From Streptacidiphilus anmyonensis (GTDB lineage: Bacteria > Actinomycetota > Actinomycetes > Streptomycetales > Streptomycetaceae), in assembly GCF_000787855.1 (NCBI RefSeq), contig NZ_BBPQ01000008.1:33132-78137 (forward strand): 45,006 nucleotides of DNA. Direction: 5' to 3'. Shown here piece by piece: positions 33,096 to 43,813 of this stretch. Positions within the stretch are counted from its first letter, which is position 1. Each line of letters starts with the position of its first letter. The notes beneath the pieces are model-generated. The model made no database searches and was not told where the DNA came from. It saw nothing but the letters and a program-made list of their open reading frames with translations. Position numbers and translations under genes: made by a program.

Positions 33096-34472
33096 GTGAC
33101 CTCAACTCTGGCCTCTGCCAAGGGAACCACGACCACGGCGCAGCCGGCGGGCCCGCGCGGGCTGCCGCTGCTGGGCAACCTGCCCGCCTTCGCCCGCGAT
33201 CCGCTGGCCTTCTTCTGCCGCCTGCGCGACGAGTACGGCGACTGGGCGTCATGGCGGCTCGGCCCCAGGCCCTGCCTGTTGATCTCCCGGCCCGAGGAGG
33301 TCAACGAGCTGCTGGCGGGTGTCGAAGTCACCTTCAGTCCCTCCGAGTTGGGCTGGGCCCTGCACCACGTCCTCGGCCAGGGCGTGGTCACCAGCACCGG
33401 GGACGACTGGCGCCGCAAGCGCTCGCTGGTGCAGCCGTCGGTCCGGCCCCGGCAGGTCCGCTCCTACGCGGCGACGATGGTCGAGTGCGCCGACGCGGTC
33501 GCGTCGTCCTGGCGGGACGGCCAACGTGCGGACGTGCAGCAGGAGATGACCCGCCTGACGCAGCGGGTCGCGGTCCGCACGCTGTTCGGGGTGGAGACCG
33601 CCGGCCGCGAGGAGACCATCGCCAGGGCGATGGCGGTGGCGCAGCAGGAGATCGGCGCGGAGCTGCGCGGCGTCACCGTCTTCTTCCCGGCCTGGGCGCC
33701 GACTCCCGGGCGTCGCCGACTCCGCGTCGCCGTGGCCGAGTTGGACGCTGAGATCCACCGCATCATCGAGGAGCACCACGCCGCGCGGGCGGCGGGCGAG
33801 GAACGCGACGACCTGCTCAGCCGCCTGCTCGCCGCTCGCGACGAGACGGGCGCGCCGCTGTCGGACCGGGAGCTGCGTGACGAGGCCGTCACCCTCTACA
33901 TCGGCGGCCACGAGACCACCTCCACCACCCTGACCTGGGCCTGGCACCTGCTGTCCGGGGCGCCCGAGGCCCGTGCCCGCCTGGACGCGGAGCTCACCGA
34001 GGTCCTGGACGGCCGGCTGCCCACCTTCGACGACTACGCGCGGCTGCCGTTCACGCAGGCGGTGGTCAAGGAGTCGCTGCGGCTCTTCCCGCCGATCTGG
34101 CTGATCAGCGCGGTCGCGCGGGAGGGCGCGCGCCTGGGCGGCCGTGAGGTGCCGACCGGCACGACGGTCTGGACGAGCCAGTGGTCCGTGCACCGCGACC
34201 CCCGCCTCTACCCCGAGCCGGACGCCTTCCGTCCGCAACGCTGGGACCCCGACGCCCCGATCCCCGTCCCCGACCACGCCTGGTTCCCCTTCGGCGGCGG
34301 CCCCCGCACCTGCCTGGGGACGCGCTTCGCCCTGGTGGAGGCGGCCCTGGTGCTGGCCGTGCTGGCGCAGAGGTGGCGGGTGGAGACCGATCCGGGCGAG
34401 GTGAAGCCCTTCACGGGGCTGACCCTCCAGCCCTCCAGCCCGATCCGGGCGACACTGCGCTCCCGCGGCTGA
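33096..34472 (+). CDS. Cytochrome P450
   Basis: A 458-residue heme monooxygenase needing a ferredoxin system that is not encoded nearby. The I-helix oxygen motif is YIGGHETTSTT (Glu273-Thr274), the K-helix ExxR is ESLR (326-329) and the heme-ligand loop is FPFGGGPRTCLG with Cys406. The N-terminus (PRGLPLLGNLPAFARDPLAFF) has the proline-rich entry typical of CYP4/CYP102-like bacterial P450s. The start is GTG at 33096 with no good ribosome site, so it may be leaderless. It converges on the DUF3050-CDPS-ligase operon with 35 bases between stops. I infer it could oxidise the cyclodipeptide product, but membership in the cluster is not proven. Confidence 0.92.
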   Translation: MTSTLASAKGTTTTAQPAGPRGLPLLGNLPAFARDPLAFFCRLRDEYGDWASWRLGPRPCLLISRPEEVNELLAGVEVTFSPSELGWALHHVLGQGVVTSTGDDWRRKRSLVQPSVRPRQVRSYAATMVECADAVASSWRDGQRADVQQEMTRLTQRVAVRTLFGVETAGREETIARAMAVAQQEIGAELRGVTVFFPAWAPTPGRRRLRVAVAELDAEIHRIIEEHHAARAAGEERDDLLSRLLAARDETGAPLSDRELRDEAVTLYIGGHETTSTTLTWAWHLLSGAPEARARLDAELTEVLDGRLPTFDDYARLPFTQAVVKESLRLFPPIWLISAVAREGARLGGREVPTGTTVWTSQWSVHRDPRLYPEPDAFRPQRWDPDAPIPVPDHAWFPFGGGPRTCLGTRFALVEAALVLAVLAQRWRVETDPGEVKPFTGLTLQPSSPIRATLRSRG

Positions 34473-34473
34473 C

Positions 34474-34502
34474 GGTCGGCGCCCCCGCGGGGGGCGCCGA
34501 CC
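34474..34502. terminator. Terminator between P450 and DUF3050 genes
   Basis: GGTCGGCGCCCC/GGGGCGCCGACC forms a 12-bp perfect stem directly after the P450 stop and six bases before the DUF3050 stop, serving both convergent transcripts. Confidence 0.85.
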
Positions 34503-34507
34503 CGGCG

Positions 34508-35317
34508 TCAGACCGCCTCGCCGACGGGCTCCTCGGCGTGGAGTTCCGCCACGATCCCGTCCCACAGGGCACGGCGCGCCCGCATGGCCGTGCGGACCGT
34601 CTCGGCGCACTCGCGCCACTTGGCCTCGTCGTCGCCGCACAGATCCGCCAGCATGGCCATGGCCATGGGGGTGTGCTCCTCGCCGTCGACCTCGATGTGG
34701 CGGGCGAGGTAGTCGCGGAAGGTGGCGAGGCGGCCGCCCTGGTCGTCGATCCTGACGATCTGGTCGAACATCTCGGGGATCAGGTCCTCGCGCCCGAAGG
34801 CGAAGGCCGCGGCCTGGCAGTGGACGGGTGCGGCCTCCACGAAGTTCCAGGTGGCGTTGACGAAGTCGGCCGCGGCCGCCGGAACGCACGCCGTCCTGAG
34901 GGCGGAACGGACGTCCTCGCCCGCGCGGACGCGGGCGAGGAACGTCTCGATCGGTCCGGTGTCGGCTCCGGCCTGGGCCATGCCGTCGAGGTACAGCTCG
35001 AAGTGGCTGATGAAGCCGTCGCCCAGCGCGTCGCTCTCCTCGACCAGGACGATGTCGTTGATCAGCCGGCGGCTCTCGGAGGAGCCCCGCGGCACCCACG
35101 GGACATCGACGCAGGTGAGCTCGCGCTGGAGGGCCTTGAGGAGGGACATGAAGTCCCAGACGGCGAAGACGTGGTTCTCGGTGAAGGTGTTGACGTCCCG
35201 GAGGGTGGTCAGGCATCGGTACACCGGGTGGCCGGTCACCTCCGAACGGGCGGCCGACACGGCGGCCCGCAGTTCGTCGATCGCGGGGTTCTGCTTGCCC
35301 CAGTCGTAACGTGACAT
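34508..35317 (-). CDS. DUF3050 protein, putative heme-oxygenase-like metal oxidase
   Basis: A 269-residue protein I recognise as DUF3050 by [17 protein letters not shown] (49-65), [28 protein letters not shown] and [15 protein letters not shown]. The fold is expected to be the all-helical heme-oxygenase-like one. Candidate metal ligands fall where diiron members (HDO family such as SznF, CADD) keep theirs: Glu48/His49 on an early helix, Glu93/Glu94 and His105 on the next, and His207, Asp211 and His215 in HIEVDGEEH. This spacing resembles but does not copy the known HDO set. ATG at 35317 has AGGAG six bases before. It is the third gene of the ligase-CDPS operon, 29 bases after the CDPS stop. 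I infer O2-dependent tailoring of the dipeptide or its precursor. Confidence 0.78.
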   Translation of the reverse strand: MSRYDWGKQNPAIDELRAAVSAARSEVTGHPVYRCLTTLRDVNTFTENHVFAVWDFMSLLKALQRELTCVDVPWVPRGSSESRRLINDIVLVEESDALGDGFISHFELYLDGMAQAGADTGPIETFLARVRAGEDVRSALRTACVPAAAADFVNATWNFVEAAPVHCQAAAFAFGREDLIPEMFDQIVRIDDQGGRLATFRDYLARHIEVDGEEHTPMAMAMLADLCGDDEAKWRECAETVRTAMRARRALWDGIVAELHAEEPVGEAV

Positions 35318-35346
35318 GGTGCTCTCCTGAATATCGATGCCCGGGT

Positions 35347-36075
35347 TCAGACGGGCCGGACGGGGCGGATGGTGGCGTAGGCCTGCCGTGGCGACGGCTG
35401 GATCAGGCACTTCCCGGTGAAGAGCAGCTCCGCCAGCGGAAGCGGCCGGTGATAGAAGTTCAACGACGTGGGAGCGTCGAAGATGTCGGCGGACGCCAGG
35501 AAGAACGGCAGTTCCGCCACGAGGTAGCCCATGGCGCGGGCGATGGTGCCGTCGGTGTGCGGCCCTTGGCTGCCCCGGGCGGCGAGCACCTCCCGGCTCA
35601 TGTCCGCGCACGTCTCCCAGAGCGCGTCGTCCTCGGCCAGCGCCTTCTCGCACTCGGCGAGCCGCTCTCGGTAGACGTCGTTGGACTCCAGCTGCGACAT
35701 CCGGTGCAGGCCGTCCTCGGGCCTCGGTCCGCCACGCTCGCGCCAGGCGCGCGTGACCCGGTTGACCAGGGCGTTGATCTCGCCCCTGGTCTTCTTCGCC
35801 GCGCGGGCGGGGTCGTGACCCAGCGCCAGGAAGGTCTGCTCCAGGGCCGAGTCCGGGATGACGACGTCGACGCGGGCGAACTCGTCACAGAGCCAGCCGA
35901 GCAGAGCCGTCAGCCTGGGCACGCTGAAGTAGCTGTTGCCGGGGCTCACACCCACGACCACGTGCTGCCGCTGCTCCCAGACCGCGCGGCAGGCCTCGGT
36001 GAACGGTTCGACCGTGAACGGCCCCTGGACGACCGGCGATCCGCTCCGGTCGACCGCACTCCCCCGTGCGGTCAT
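35347..36075 (-). CDS. Cyclodipeptide synthase (AlbC-like, NYH subfamily)
   Basis: A 242-residue enzyme that would take two aminoacyl-tRNAs and form a 2,5-diketopiperazine without a ribosome or NRPS. It aligns by eye with AlbC (239 residues): [11 protein letters not shown] carries nucleophile Ser44 (AlbC Ser37) and Asn47 (Asn40). YLVAE carries Tyr184 and Glu188 (Tyr178, Glu182). FYH gives Tyr208-His209 (Tyr202-His203), the mark of the NYH subfamily. The basic stretch [26 protein letters not shown] (about 90-115) suits the tRNA-binding helix. The ATG at 36075 overlaps the ligase stop as TGATG, implying coupling; ATG at 36084 would add three residues. The two amino acids used cannot be told from sequence alone. 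Confidence 0.92.
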   Translation of the reverse strand: MTARGSAVDRSGSPVVQGPFTVEPFTEACRAVWEQRQHVVVGVSPGNSYFSVPRLTALLGWLCDEFARVDVVIPDSALEQTFLALGHDPARAAKKTRGEINALVNRVTRAWRERGGPRPEDGLHRMSQLESNDVYRERLAECEKALAEDDALWETCADMSREVLAARGSQGPHTDGTIARAMGYLVAELPFFLASADIFDAPTSLNFYHRPLPLAELLFTGKCLIQPSPRQAYATIRPVRPV

Positions 36076-37706
36076 CAGGTCCATCGCCCCGAGCCGACGT
36101 GGTCGGCGTCGCCGAGATACCGCCGGCGGAGCTCCTCCCGGAGGATCTTCCCGGTGCCCGTGCGCGGCATGTCCTTGAAGGCGATCACGATCGGCTCGGC
36201 CAGTTCGGGCAGCCCTCGGACGGCCTCCTCCCAGAGCTCCCTGCCCAGTTGGCCCTCCGGGGTGGCGACGACGGGGACCGGCGGCTGGTCCGGCACCGTG
36301 AGCAGCGCCACCTCGTGCCGTTCGGGGAGCCGGTCGACGATGACGTCCTCCTGCTCCAGGCAGCTGACACCCGGCGCGTAGTTGACCTCGCGGTCGAGGA
36401 GCTTCAGGGCACCGGTCCGGGTCTTGATCCCGATGTCGCCGGTGTTCCACCACTCACCGACCGCCTTCTCCTCCCAGCGCTCGGGTTCGCGGTAGTACCC
36501 GATGCAGCGTGCCTTGGTCCGGGCCAGGACGAGCCCCGGGCTGCCGTTCGGCACGGGCGCGAAGGTCTTCGGGTCCACGACCTTGAGCTGGACGAACCCC
36601 GGCATCGGCCGGCCCACCTTGCGCGGGCCCGGCTGCGCGTCGCGGCGCCGGTTCGCCCGCTGGCGGGTGATGAACGTCATCCCCATGCCGCCGGTCTCGG
36701 ACTGCCCGTAGCCCTCACGCCACAGCGGCATCCGGTGCGCGGAGGCGTTCAGGAAGGTGCGGACGGTGGACCAGTGCACGGCGTCGAAGTTGCTGATGAA
36801 CATCCGCACGTCGCGGAAGGCGCCGAAGCGCCCGTCACCGGCGAGCCCCTCCAGTTGGGAGAAGTCCACCGGCAGGGCCTCGATCACCGTCGGCCGGTAC
36901 TGCCGGAACAGCCGGCCGACGACCTCGGGGTCGCTGTCGCTCATCAGCAGGACCTTCGCGGGCGAGAGCGTCAGCACCGAGTAGATCCAGGTGAAGGAGC
37001 GGGCGTGGACGTAGGGCAGGAACATCGCCACGGTGTCGTTGCGCCGGAAGGTGATCGGCGGCAGGTGCCGGCATTCCAGCCGGGCCATCTCACCCTGGAG
37101 CTTCCTCGGGGTGTACATGATGAGCTTGGGAATGCCGGTGGTGCCGGAGGTGTGGGTGAGCATCATCAGCTCGTCGTCGCCGACCGGGTTCGGCGGCGGT
37201 TCCTCGCCGCCGCACAGGTCGGCGAAGGCCAGCGTGTCGGGCAGCCGGTCGTCCAGGCAGACGGTCCGCTCCGCGAACGAGACGAGCGAGTCCCCGTCGC
37301 TTCCGCGGCTCTCGAGCAGCCGGCGGTTGCTCACCAGCAGTTTGGCCTCGACCCGCTGGAGCAGCGCGCGCACGGTGTCGTGGGAGAGCAGGCCCGAGAG
37401 CATGACCGGCACCGCGCCGATCCGGACCCCGGCGGCGGCCAGCAGCAGGCAGTCGAAGTGGTTCTCCTTGTAGACGGCGAACCGGTCGCCGCGGCGCAGT
37501 CCGGCCGCGTGCAGCGCGGCGGCGGTCCTGCGGACCAGCTGGGCCATCGCCTCGACGTCGAGGATGTCCTGGCCGGTCGGATCGATGTCGAGTGGTCGGC
37601 TCAGACGGAAGACCATCGCTTTTCCGGCTTCCGCCCGGCGGTCGAAAAGAAGTCCCAGACTGGACTTCCACAACTGGAGATTGGACACGGATTCCCCCAT
37701 TGCCAT
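36075..37706 (-). CDS. ANL-superfamily AMP-forming ligase
   Basis: A 543-residue adenylating enzyme that activates a carboxylate as acyl-AMP, usually passing it to CoA, a carrier or an amine. Core motifs are THTSGTTGIPK (184-194), YGQSETG (333-339), TGD (422-424), Arg439 at the domain hinge and Lys520 in RTGTGKI, so it should be active. The segment after the hinge (VNYAPGVSCLEQEDVIVD) departs from the usual IKxxGxxVxPxEIE of acyl-CoA ligases. No carrier protein or condensation domain is nearby. It is the first gene of the operon, ATG at 37706 (37700 possible), behind the promoter at 37742-37771, and is coupled to the CDPS. It may acylate or otherwise modify the cyclodipeptide, or supply an acyl donor. 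Confidence 0.88.
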   Translation of the reverse strand: MAMGESVSNLQLWKSSLGLLFDRRAEAGKAMVFRLSRPLDIDPTGQDILDVEAMAQLVRRTAAALHAAGLRRGDRFAVYKENHFDCLLLAAAGVRIGAVPVMLSGLLSHDTVRALLQRVEAKLLVSNRRLLESRGSDGDSLVSFAERTVCLDDRLPDTLAFADLCGGEEPPPNPVGDDELMMLTHTSGTTGIPKLIMYTPRKLQGEMARLECRHLPPITFRRNDTVAMFLPYVHARSFTWIYSVLTLSPAKVLLMSDSDPEVVGRLFRQYRPTVIEALPVDFSQLEGLAGDGRFGAFRDVRMFISNFDAVHWSTVRTFLNASAHRMPLWREGYGQSETGGMGMTFITRQRANRRRDAQPGPRKVGRPMPGFVQLKVVDPKTFAPVPNGSPGLVLARTKARCIGYYREPERWEEKAVGEWWNTGDIGIKTRTGALKLLDREVNYAPGVSCLEQEDVIVDRLPERHEVALLTVPDQPPVPVVATPEGQLGRELWEEAVRGLPELAEPIVIAFKDMPRTGTGKILREELRRRYLGDADHVGSGRWT

Positions 37707-38021
37707 TCGGTTCCAACCGATTGGTCACGCGAATCGAAATCACCCTAGGTTCGCCTCGAACAGTCCGTCAAGGAGCCCGGAAAGGCACGGATACCATTGC
37801 TGGTGGGAATGCGAACCAAGAAAGATCCCATCCGGATGCGGAGGCCGGGTAATGGTGATGGGAATGGGCGGCGAACACGCAGTTCGACCGCCTGCGGATC
37901 CATCGCGGCTTGAGCCGCGTTCGAACGGGACTCGACCGGCGGGGCATGGGCGCTGGCCTCCGGGCGGGCATGAATGCGAAGGTGGCCGTGCCATCCGGCG
38001 TCATCACCACGAGGGGGACCC
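37707..38021. other. 315-bp divergent control region of the CDPS locus
   Basis: It separates the ligase and methyltransferase starts and is less GC-rich than its surroundings (for example AATGCGAACCAAGAAAGATC near 37808). It holds the operon promoter at 37742-37771. I found no regulator gene, and no clean palindrome. The methyltransferase promoter was not identified. Confidence 0.55.
37742..37771 (-). promoter_or_regulatory. Promoter of the ligase-CDPS-DUF3050 operon
   Basis: On the minus strand, TTGACG (37766-37771), an 18-base spacer and TAGGGT (37742-37747) make a good housekeeping-type promoter. The start point would lie near 37735, giving a leader of about 29 bases. Confidence 0.6.
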
Positions 38022-38747
38022 ATGACGCAGTACGACGAACTCGCCGCGCGTCTCGCCGACATCGAGAAGGCGATCCATTTCTATCGCGAGACCGTGGAAT
38101 TCCCGTCGTTCTTCGACGCCCTCGGAAAAGCGCGTGGAATGCGCGTGCTGGACGTGGGGTGCGGCGACGGCGTCTATGCGCGGAAGGTCGCACGGCAGGG
38201 CGCCGCGCAGGTGGTGGGGACGGATTCCTCCGCCGAGATGATCCGCCTGGCCGAGGCCGCCGAGGCCGAGGAACCGCTGGGAATCCGCTATCTCGTGCAC
38301 GATCTTGCGGCGATGCCGTCGCTGGGCGCGTTCGACGTGGTGGTCGCCGTCAACGTGCTGCACTACGCGGACGACCGGGGCGCGCTGGAGAGCATGTGCC
38401 GACAGCTCGCCTCGCAGCTCGCCCCCGGCGGGCGGCTGCTGGCCTACGTCGGCAACACCGAGTGCGACGCGGAGGCGGCGAAGGACTTCGGATTCCTGGT
38501 CGACCGGCCCGCCGACGCGCACGAGGGGGACGCCTTCACCGTCACCATTCCGGCGACGCCGCCGGCCACGGTCGAAGTCCGCTACTGGCCGGCGGCGAGC
38601 CTCCAACAGGCCCTGGAGTCGGCCGGGTTCGCCCGCGTCGACTGGGAGCCGATGGCTCACACCGCCGGCGACGACCCGCGCGCGGCCGGCCTCGACCGAC
38701 TGCTGAAGAACCCGCCCGGCCTGCTGCTGAGCGCCTACCTGGACTGA
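38022..38747 (+). CDS. Class I SAM-dependent methyltransferase
   Basis: A 241-residue methyltransferase. The SAM site is VLDVGCGDG (42-50), with the acidic adenosine contact in VVGTDSS (64-70), FDVVVAVNVLHYADD as motif II/post-I and LAPGGRLLAYV as motif III. The first 35 residues (MTQYDELAARLADIEKAIHFYRE in pieces) form helices of the type that cap the substrate. ATG at 38022 has GAGGGGG four bases before. It is divergent from the ligase-CDPS operon and most likely N- or O-methylates the diketopiperazine, as CDPS-linked methyltransferases do elsewhere. Its first third uses more A/T-ending codons than the flanking arg genes. Confidence 0.87.
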   Translation: MTQYDELAARLADIEKAIHFYRETVEFPSFFDALGKARGMRVLDVGCGDGVYARKVARQGAAQVVGTDSSAEMIRLAEAAEAEEPLGIRYLVHDLAAMPSLGAFDVVVAVNVLHYADDRGALESMCRQLASQLAPGGRLLAYVGNTECDAEAAKDFGFLVDRPADAHEGDAFTVTIPATPPATVEVRYWPAASLQQALESAGFARVDWEPMAHTAGDDPRAAGLDRLLKNPPGLLLSAYLD

Positions 38748-38790
38748 CGGCCGGACCTCGGCGGACCTCCCGGCGTGGGCGGAGCGCCGC

Positions 38791-39330
38791 TCAGGACTGC
38801 GCCAGCCGCAGCAGGTACTGGGCCAGGTCCTGGCCGCCGTTCGGGTCGCGGCTGATGACCAGGACCGTGTCGTCGCCCGCGATGGTGCCTATGATCTCCT
38901 CCACCCCCGACTGGTCGATGGAGGAGGCGAAGAACTGGGCCGCGCCCGGCGGCGTGCGCAGCACCACCAGGTTGCCGGAGGACGTCGCGGAGACCAGCAG
39001 CTCGGCCGCCAGCCGGGCCATGCGGGTCTCCGACGCGGACTCCCCCATCGGCGCCAGCGGCGTCCGGTCGCCGCCCTCCGCCGGGACGGCGTAGATCAAC
39101 GCCCCGTCGGAGTTGCGGATCTTGACCGCGCCGAGCTCGTCCAGGTCCCGGGAGAGGGTGGCCTGAGTGACCGTCAGCCCGTCGTCGGCGAGCAGCTTGG
39201 CCAGCTGGCTCTGCGAGCGGACGGGCTGACGTGTGAGCAGCTCCACGATCCGCCGGTGGCGTGCCGTGCGCGTCTGCGGCAGCTGGGCCGCCGCGGACGA
39301 GGCCGGCGCGTCGCGATGGGGTTCGGTCAT
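38791..39330 (-). CDS. argR: Arginine repressor
   Basis: A 179-residue ArgR. The N-terminal winged helix ([49 protein letters not shown]) binds ARG boxes. The C-terminal domain forms hexamers and binds arginine through [22 protein letters not shown] and [16 protein letters not shown]. It is the last gene of argCJBDR, 14 bases after argD. Likely targets in this window are the boxes before argG and argC, so it should also control its own operon. ATG at 39330 has AGGGA ten bases before. Confidence 0.95.
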   Translation of the reverse strand: MTEPHRDAPASSAAAQLPQTRTARHRRIVELLTRQPVRSQSQLAKLLADDGLTVTQATLSRDLDELGAVKIRNSDGALIYAVPAEGGDRTPLAPMGESASETRMARLAAELLVSATSSGNLVVLRTPPGAAQFFASSIDQSGVEEIIGTIAGDDTVLVISRDPNGGQDLAQYLLRLAQS

Positions 39331-39344
39331 GGAGCAAGTGTCCC

Positions 39345-40544
39345 TTACTTGATCGAGCGGAGCACACCCGGGAGGACCGCCAGGAAGGCGTCCACGTCCC
39401 ACTCGGTCAGGATCAGCGGCGGGGCCAACCGGATGACGTCCGGGGCCGCGGCGTTCACCAGGAATCCCGCGCGCTGGAGCGCGGCCTGGAGCTCGCCCGC
39501 GACCGGCCGGGTGAGCACGATGCCGATCAGCAGACCGGCGCCACGAACATGGTCGACCAGGGGGTCGTTCAGGGCCGTGACGCCCGCCCGCAGCCGCTCG
39601 CCCACCTTGGTGACGTGGTCCAGCAGGCCGTCCTGCTCGATGGTGTCGAGGACGGCGTTGGCGGCCGCGCAGACGACCGGGTTGCCGGAGAAGGTGGAGC
39701 CGTGGTGGCCGGGCTTGAACAGGTGGGCCGCGTCGCCGAAGGCGATCGTCGCGCCGATGGGCAGGCCGCCGCCGAGACCCTTGGCGAGCGTCACGACGTC
39801 CGGGTCGACGCCCTCGAACGCCTGGTACCGGAACCAGTGGCCGCAGCGGCCGATGCCGGTCTGGATCTCGTCCAGGATCAGCAGCGCGCCCTTGGCCCGG
39901 GTGATCTCACGGGCCGCGACCAGGTAGTCCGCCGGGGGGACGACGACGCCGTTCTCGCCCTGGATCGGCTCCAGGATCACGGCGGCGGTCTCCTCGGTGA
40001 CCGCGGCGCGCAGCGCCTCGACATCGCCGTAGGGGACGTTGGTGACGTCGCCGGGCAGTGGGTGGAAGCCGTCCTGCTTCTTCGGCTGGGCGGTCAGCGC
40101 GAGCGCGCCCATGGTGCGGCCGTGGAAGGCGCCGAGCGCGGAGACCATGTGGGTGCGGCCGGTGAGCCGGGCCAGCTTGAAGGCGGCCTCGTTGGCCTCG
40201 GCGCCGGAGTTGGAGAAGTAGACCCGCGCCTCCTCGTGGCCGGTGTGGCCGATCAGCCGCTCGGCGAGCCGGATCGGCTGCTCGGCCATGAAGAGGTTGG
40301 AGACGTGGCCGAGGGTGCCGATCTGCCGCGTGACCGCGGCGACGATCGCCGGGTGGGCGTGGCCGAGCGAGTTGACCGCGATGCCGCCGAGGTAGTCGGT
40401 GTAGCGCTTGCCCTCGGCGTCCCAGACGTGCACGCCCTCGCCGCGGACCAGCGGCAGCCGCGGGGTGCCGAAGTTGTCCATCAGCGCGTGCTGCCAACGG
40501 CTCGTCAGCTGGTCGTCGGAAGTTGCCGCAGCGTTGCCGGTCAT
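39345..40544 (-). CDS. argD: Acetylornithine aminotransferase
   Basis: A 399-residue class III PLP aminotransferase making N-acetylornithine from N-acetylglutamate semialdehyde and glutamate. The PLP lysine is in [33 protein letters not shown] binds the cofactor phosphate, and [13 protein letters not shown] holds the conserved Asp. The ATG overlaps the argB stop (ATGA), with GGGGGG as ribosome site. Length is normal. Confidence 0.96.
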   Translation of the reverse strand: MTGNAAATSDDQLTSRWQHALMDNFGTPRLPLVRGEGVHVWDAEGKRYTDYLGGIAVNSLGHAHPAIVAAVTRQIGTLGHVSNLFMAEQPIRLAERLIGHTGHEEARVYFSNSGAEANEAAFKLARLTGRTHMVSALGAFHGRTMGALALTAQPKKQDGFHPLPGDVTNVPYGDVEALRAAVTEETAAVILEPIQGENGVVVPPADYLVAAREITRAKGALLILDEIQTGIGRCGHWFRYQAFEGVDPDVVTLAKGLGGGLPIGATIAFGDAAHLFKPGHHGSTFSGNPVVCAAANAVLDTIEQDGLLDHVTKVGERLRAGVTALNDPLVDHVRGAGLLIGIVLTRPVAGELQAALQRAGFLVNAAAPDVIRLAPPLILTEWDVDAFLAVLPGVLRSIK

Positions 40545-41488
40545 GCCAGCCCCCCAGCCATCACGGTCAGTTCGGTGTCGGTCTCGGCGTCCGGCACGAC
40601 CATCGTGCCGATGCCCTCGTCGGTGAAGATCTCCAGCAGCAGGCTGTGCTGGACGCGGCCGTCCAGCACGCGCGCGGTGCCCACGCCCTCGCGGACGGCG
40701 CGCAGGCAGCCCTCCATCTTCGGCAGCATGCCGCTGGCCAGCGTCGGCAGCAGCTTCTCCAGCTCGGAGGCGGCCAGCTGGCTGATCACGTCGTCGGACT
40801 CGGGCCAGTCGGCGTAGAGGCCCTCGACGTCGGTGAGGACGACCAGCATCTCGGCCTGGAGCGCCACGGCCATGGCGCTGGCGGCGGTGTCGGCGTTGAC
40901 GTTGTAGACGTGGCCGTCCGAGCCGCGCGCCACGGAGGAGATGACGGGGATGCGCCCGTCCTGGATCAGCGCCTTGACCGCGCCCGCGTCGACGTTGGCG
41001 ATGTCGCCGACCAGGCCGATGTCGACCTGCTCGCCGTCGACCTCGGCGTAGCGCTTGATCGCGGTCATGGTGTGCGCGTCCTCGCCGGTCATGCCGACGG
41101 CGAAGGGGCCGTGCTCGTTGAGCAGCCCGACCAGGTCGCGCTGGACCTGTCCGGCCAGCACCATGCGCACCACGTCCATGGTCTCCGGCGTGGTGACGCG
41201 CAGACCGTTGGTGAACGTGGATTCCAGGCCCAGCCTGGCCAGCTGCGCGCTGATCTGCGGACCGCCGCCGTGGACGACGACGGGGCGCAGGCCGGCGTAG
41301 CGAAGGAACACGACGTCCTGCGCGAAGGCCGCCTTGAGCTGGTCGTCGACCATGGCGTTGCCGCCGAACTTGATGACGACGGTCTTGCCGTGGAAGCGCT
41401 CCAGCCACGGCAGGGCCTCGACGAGCGTGAGCGCCTTGGGGAGCGCGGTGTTGTTGCGGGCCTGTTCGCCCTTGGGTGCGATCTGCAC
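40541..41488 (-). CDS. argB: Acetylglutamate kinase
   Basis: A 315-residue amino-acid kinase that phosphorylates N-acetylglutamate, normally the feedback point for arginine. Motifs are [21 protein letters not shown], and [13 protein letters not shown] and [19 protein letters not shown] near residue 205. The extra N-terminal helix ([16 protein letters not shown]) is the type found in arginine-inhibited hexameric enzymes. GTG at 41488 has a weak ribosome site. It overlaps argD by four bases. Confidence 0.96.
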   Translation of the reverse strand: MQIAPKGEQARNNTALPKALTLVEALPWLERFHGKTVVIKFGGNAMVDDQLKAAFAQDVVFLRYAGLRPVVVHGGGPQISAQLARLGLESTFTNGLRVTTPETMDVVRMVLAGQVQRDLVGLLNEHGPFAVGMTGEDAHTMTAIKRYAEVDGEQVDIGLVGDIANVDAGAVKALIQDGRIPVISSVARGSDGHVYNVNADTAASAMAVALQAEMLVVLTDVEGLYADWPESDDVISQLAASELEKLLPTLASGMLPKMEGCLRAVREGVGTARVLDGRVQHSLLLEIFTDEGIGTMVVPDAETDTELTVMAGGLA

Positions 41489-41510
41489 GACGGGTCCAGT
41501 CTTCAGGTGG

Positions 41511-43804
<2,294 letters not shown>

Positions 43805-43813
43805 CTACCGGCA

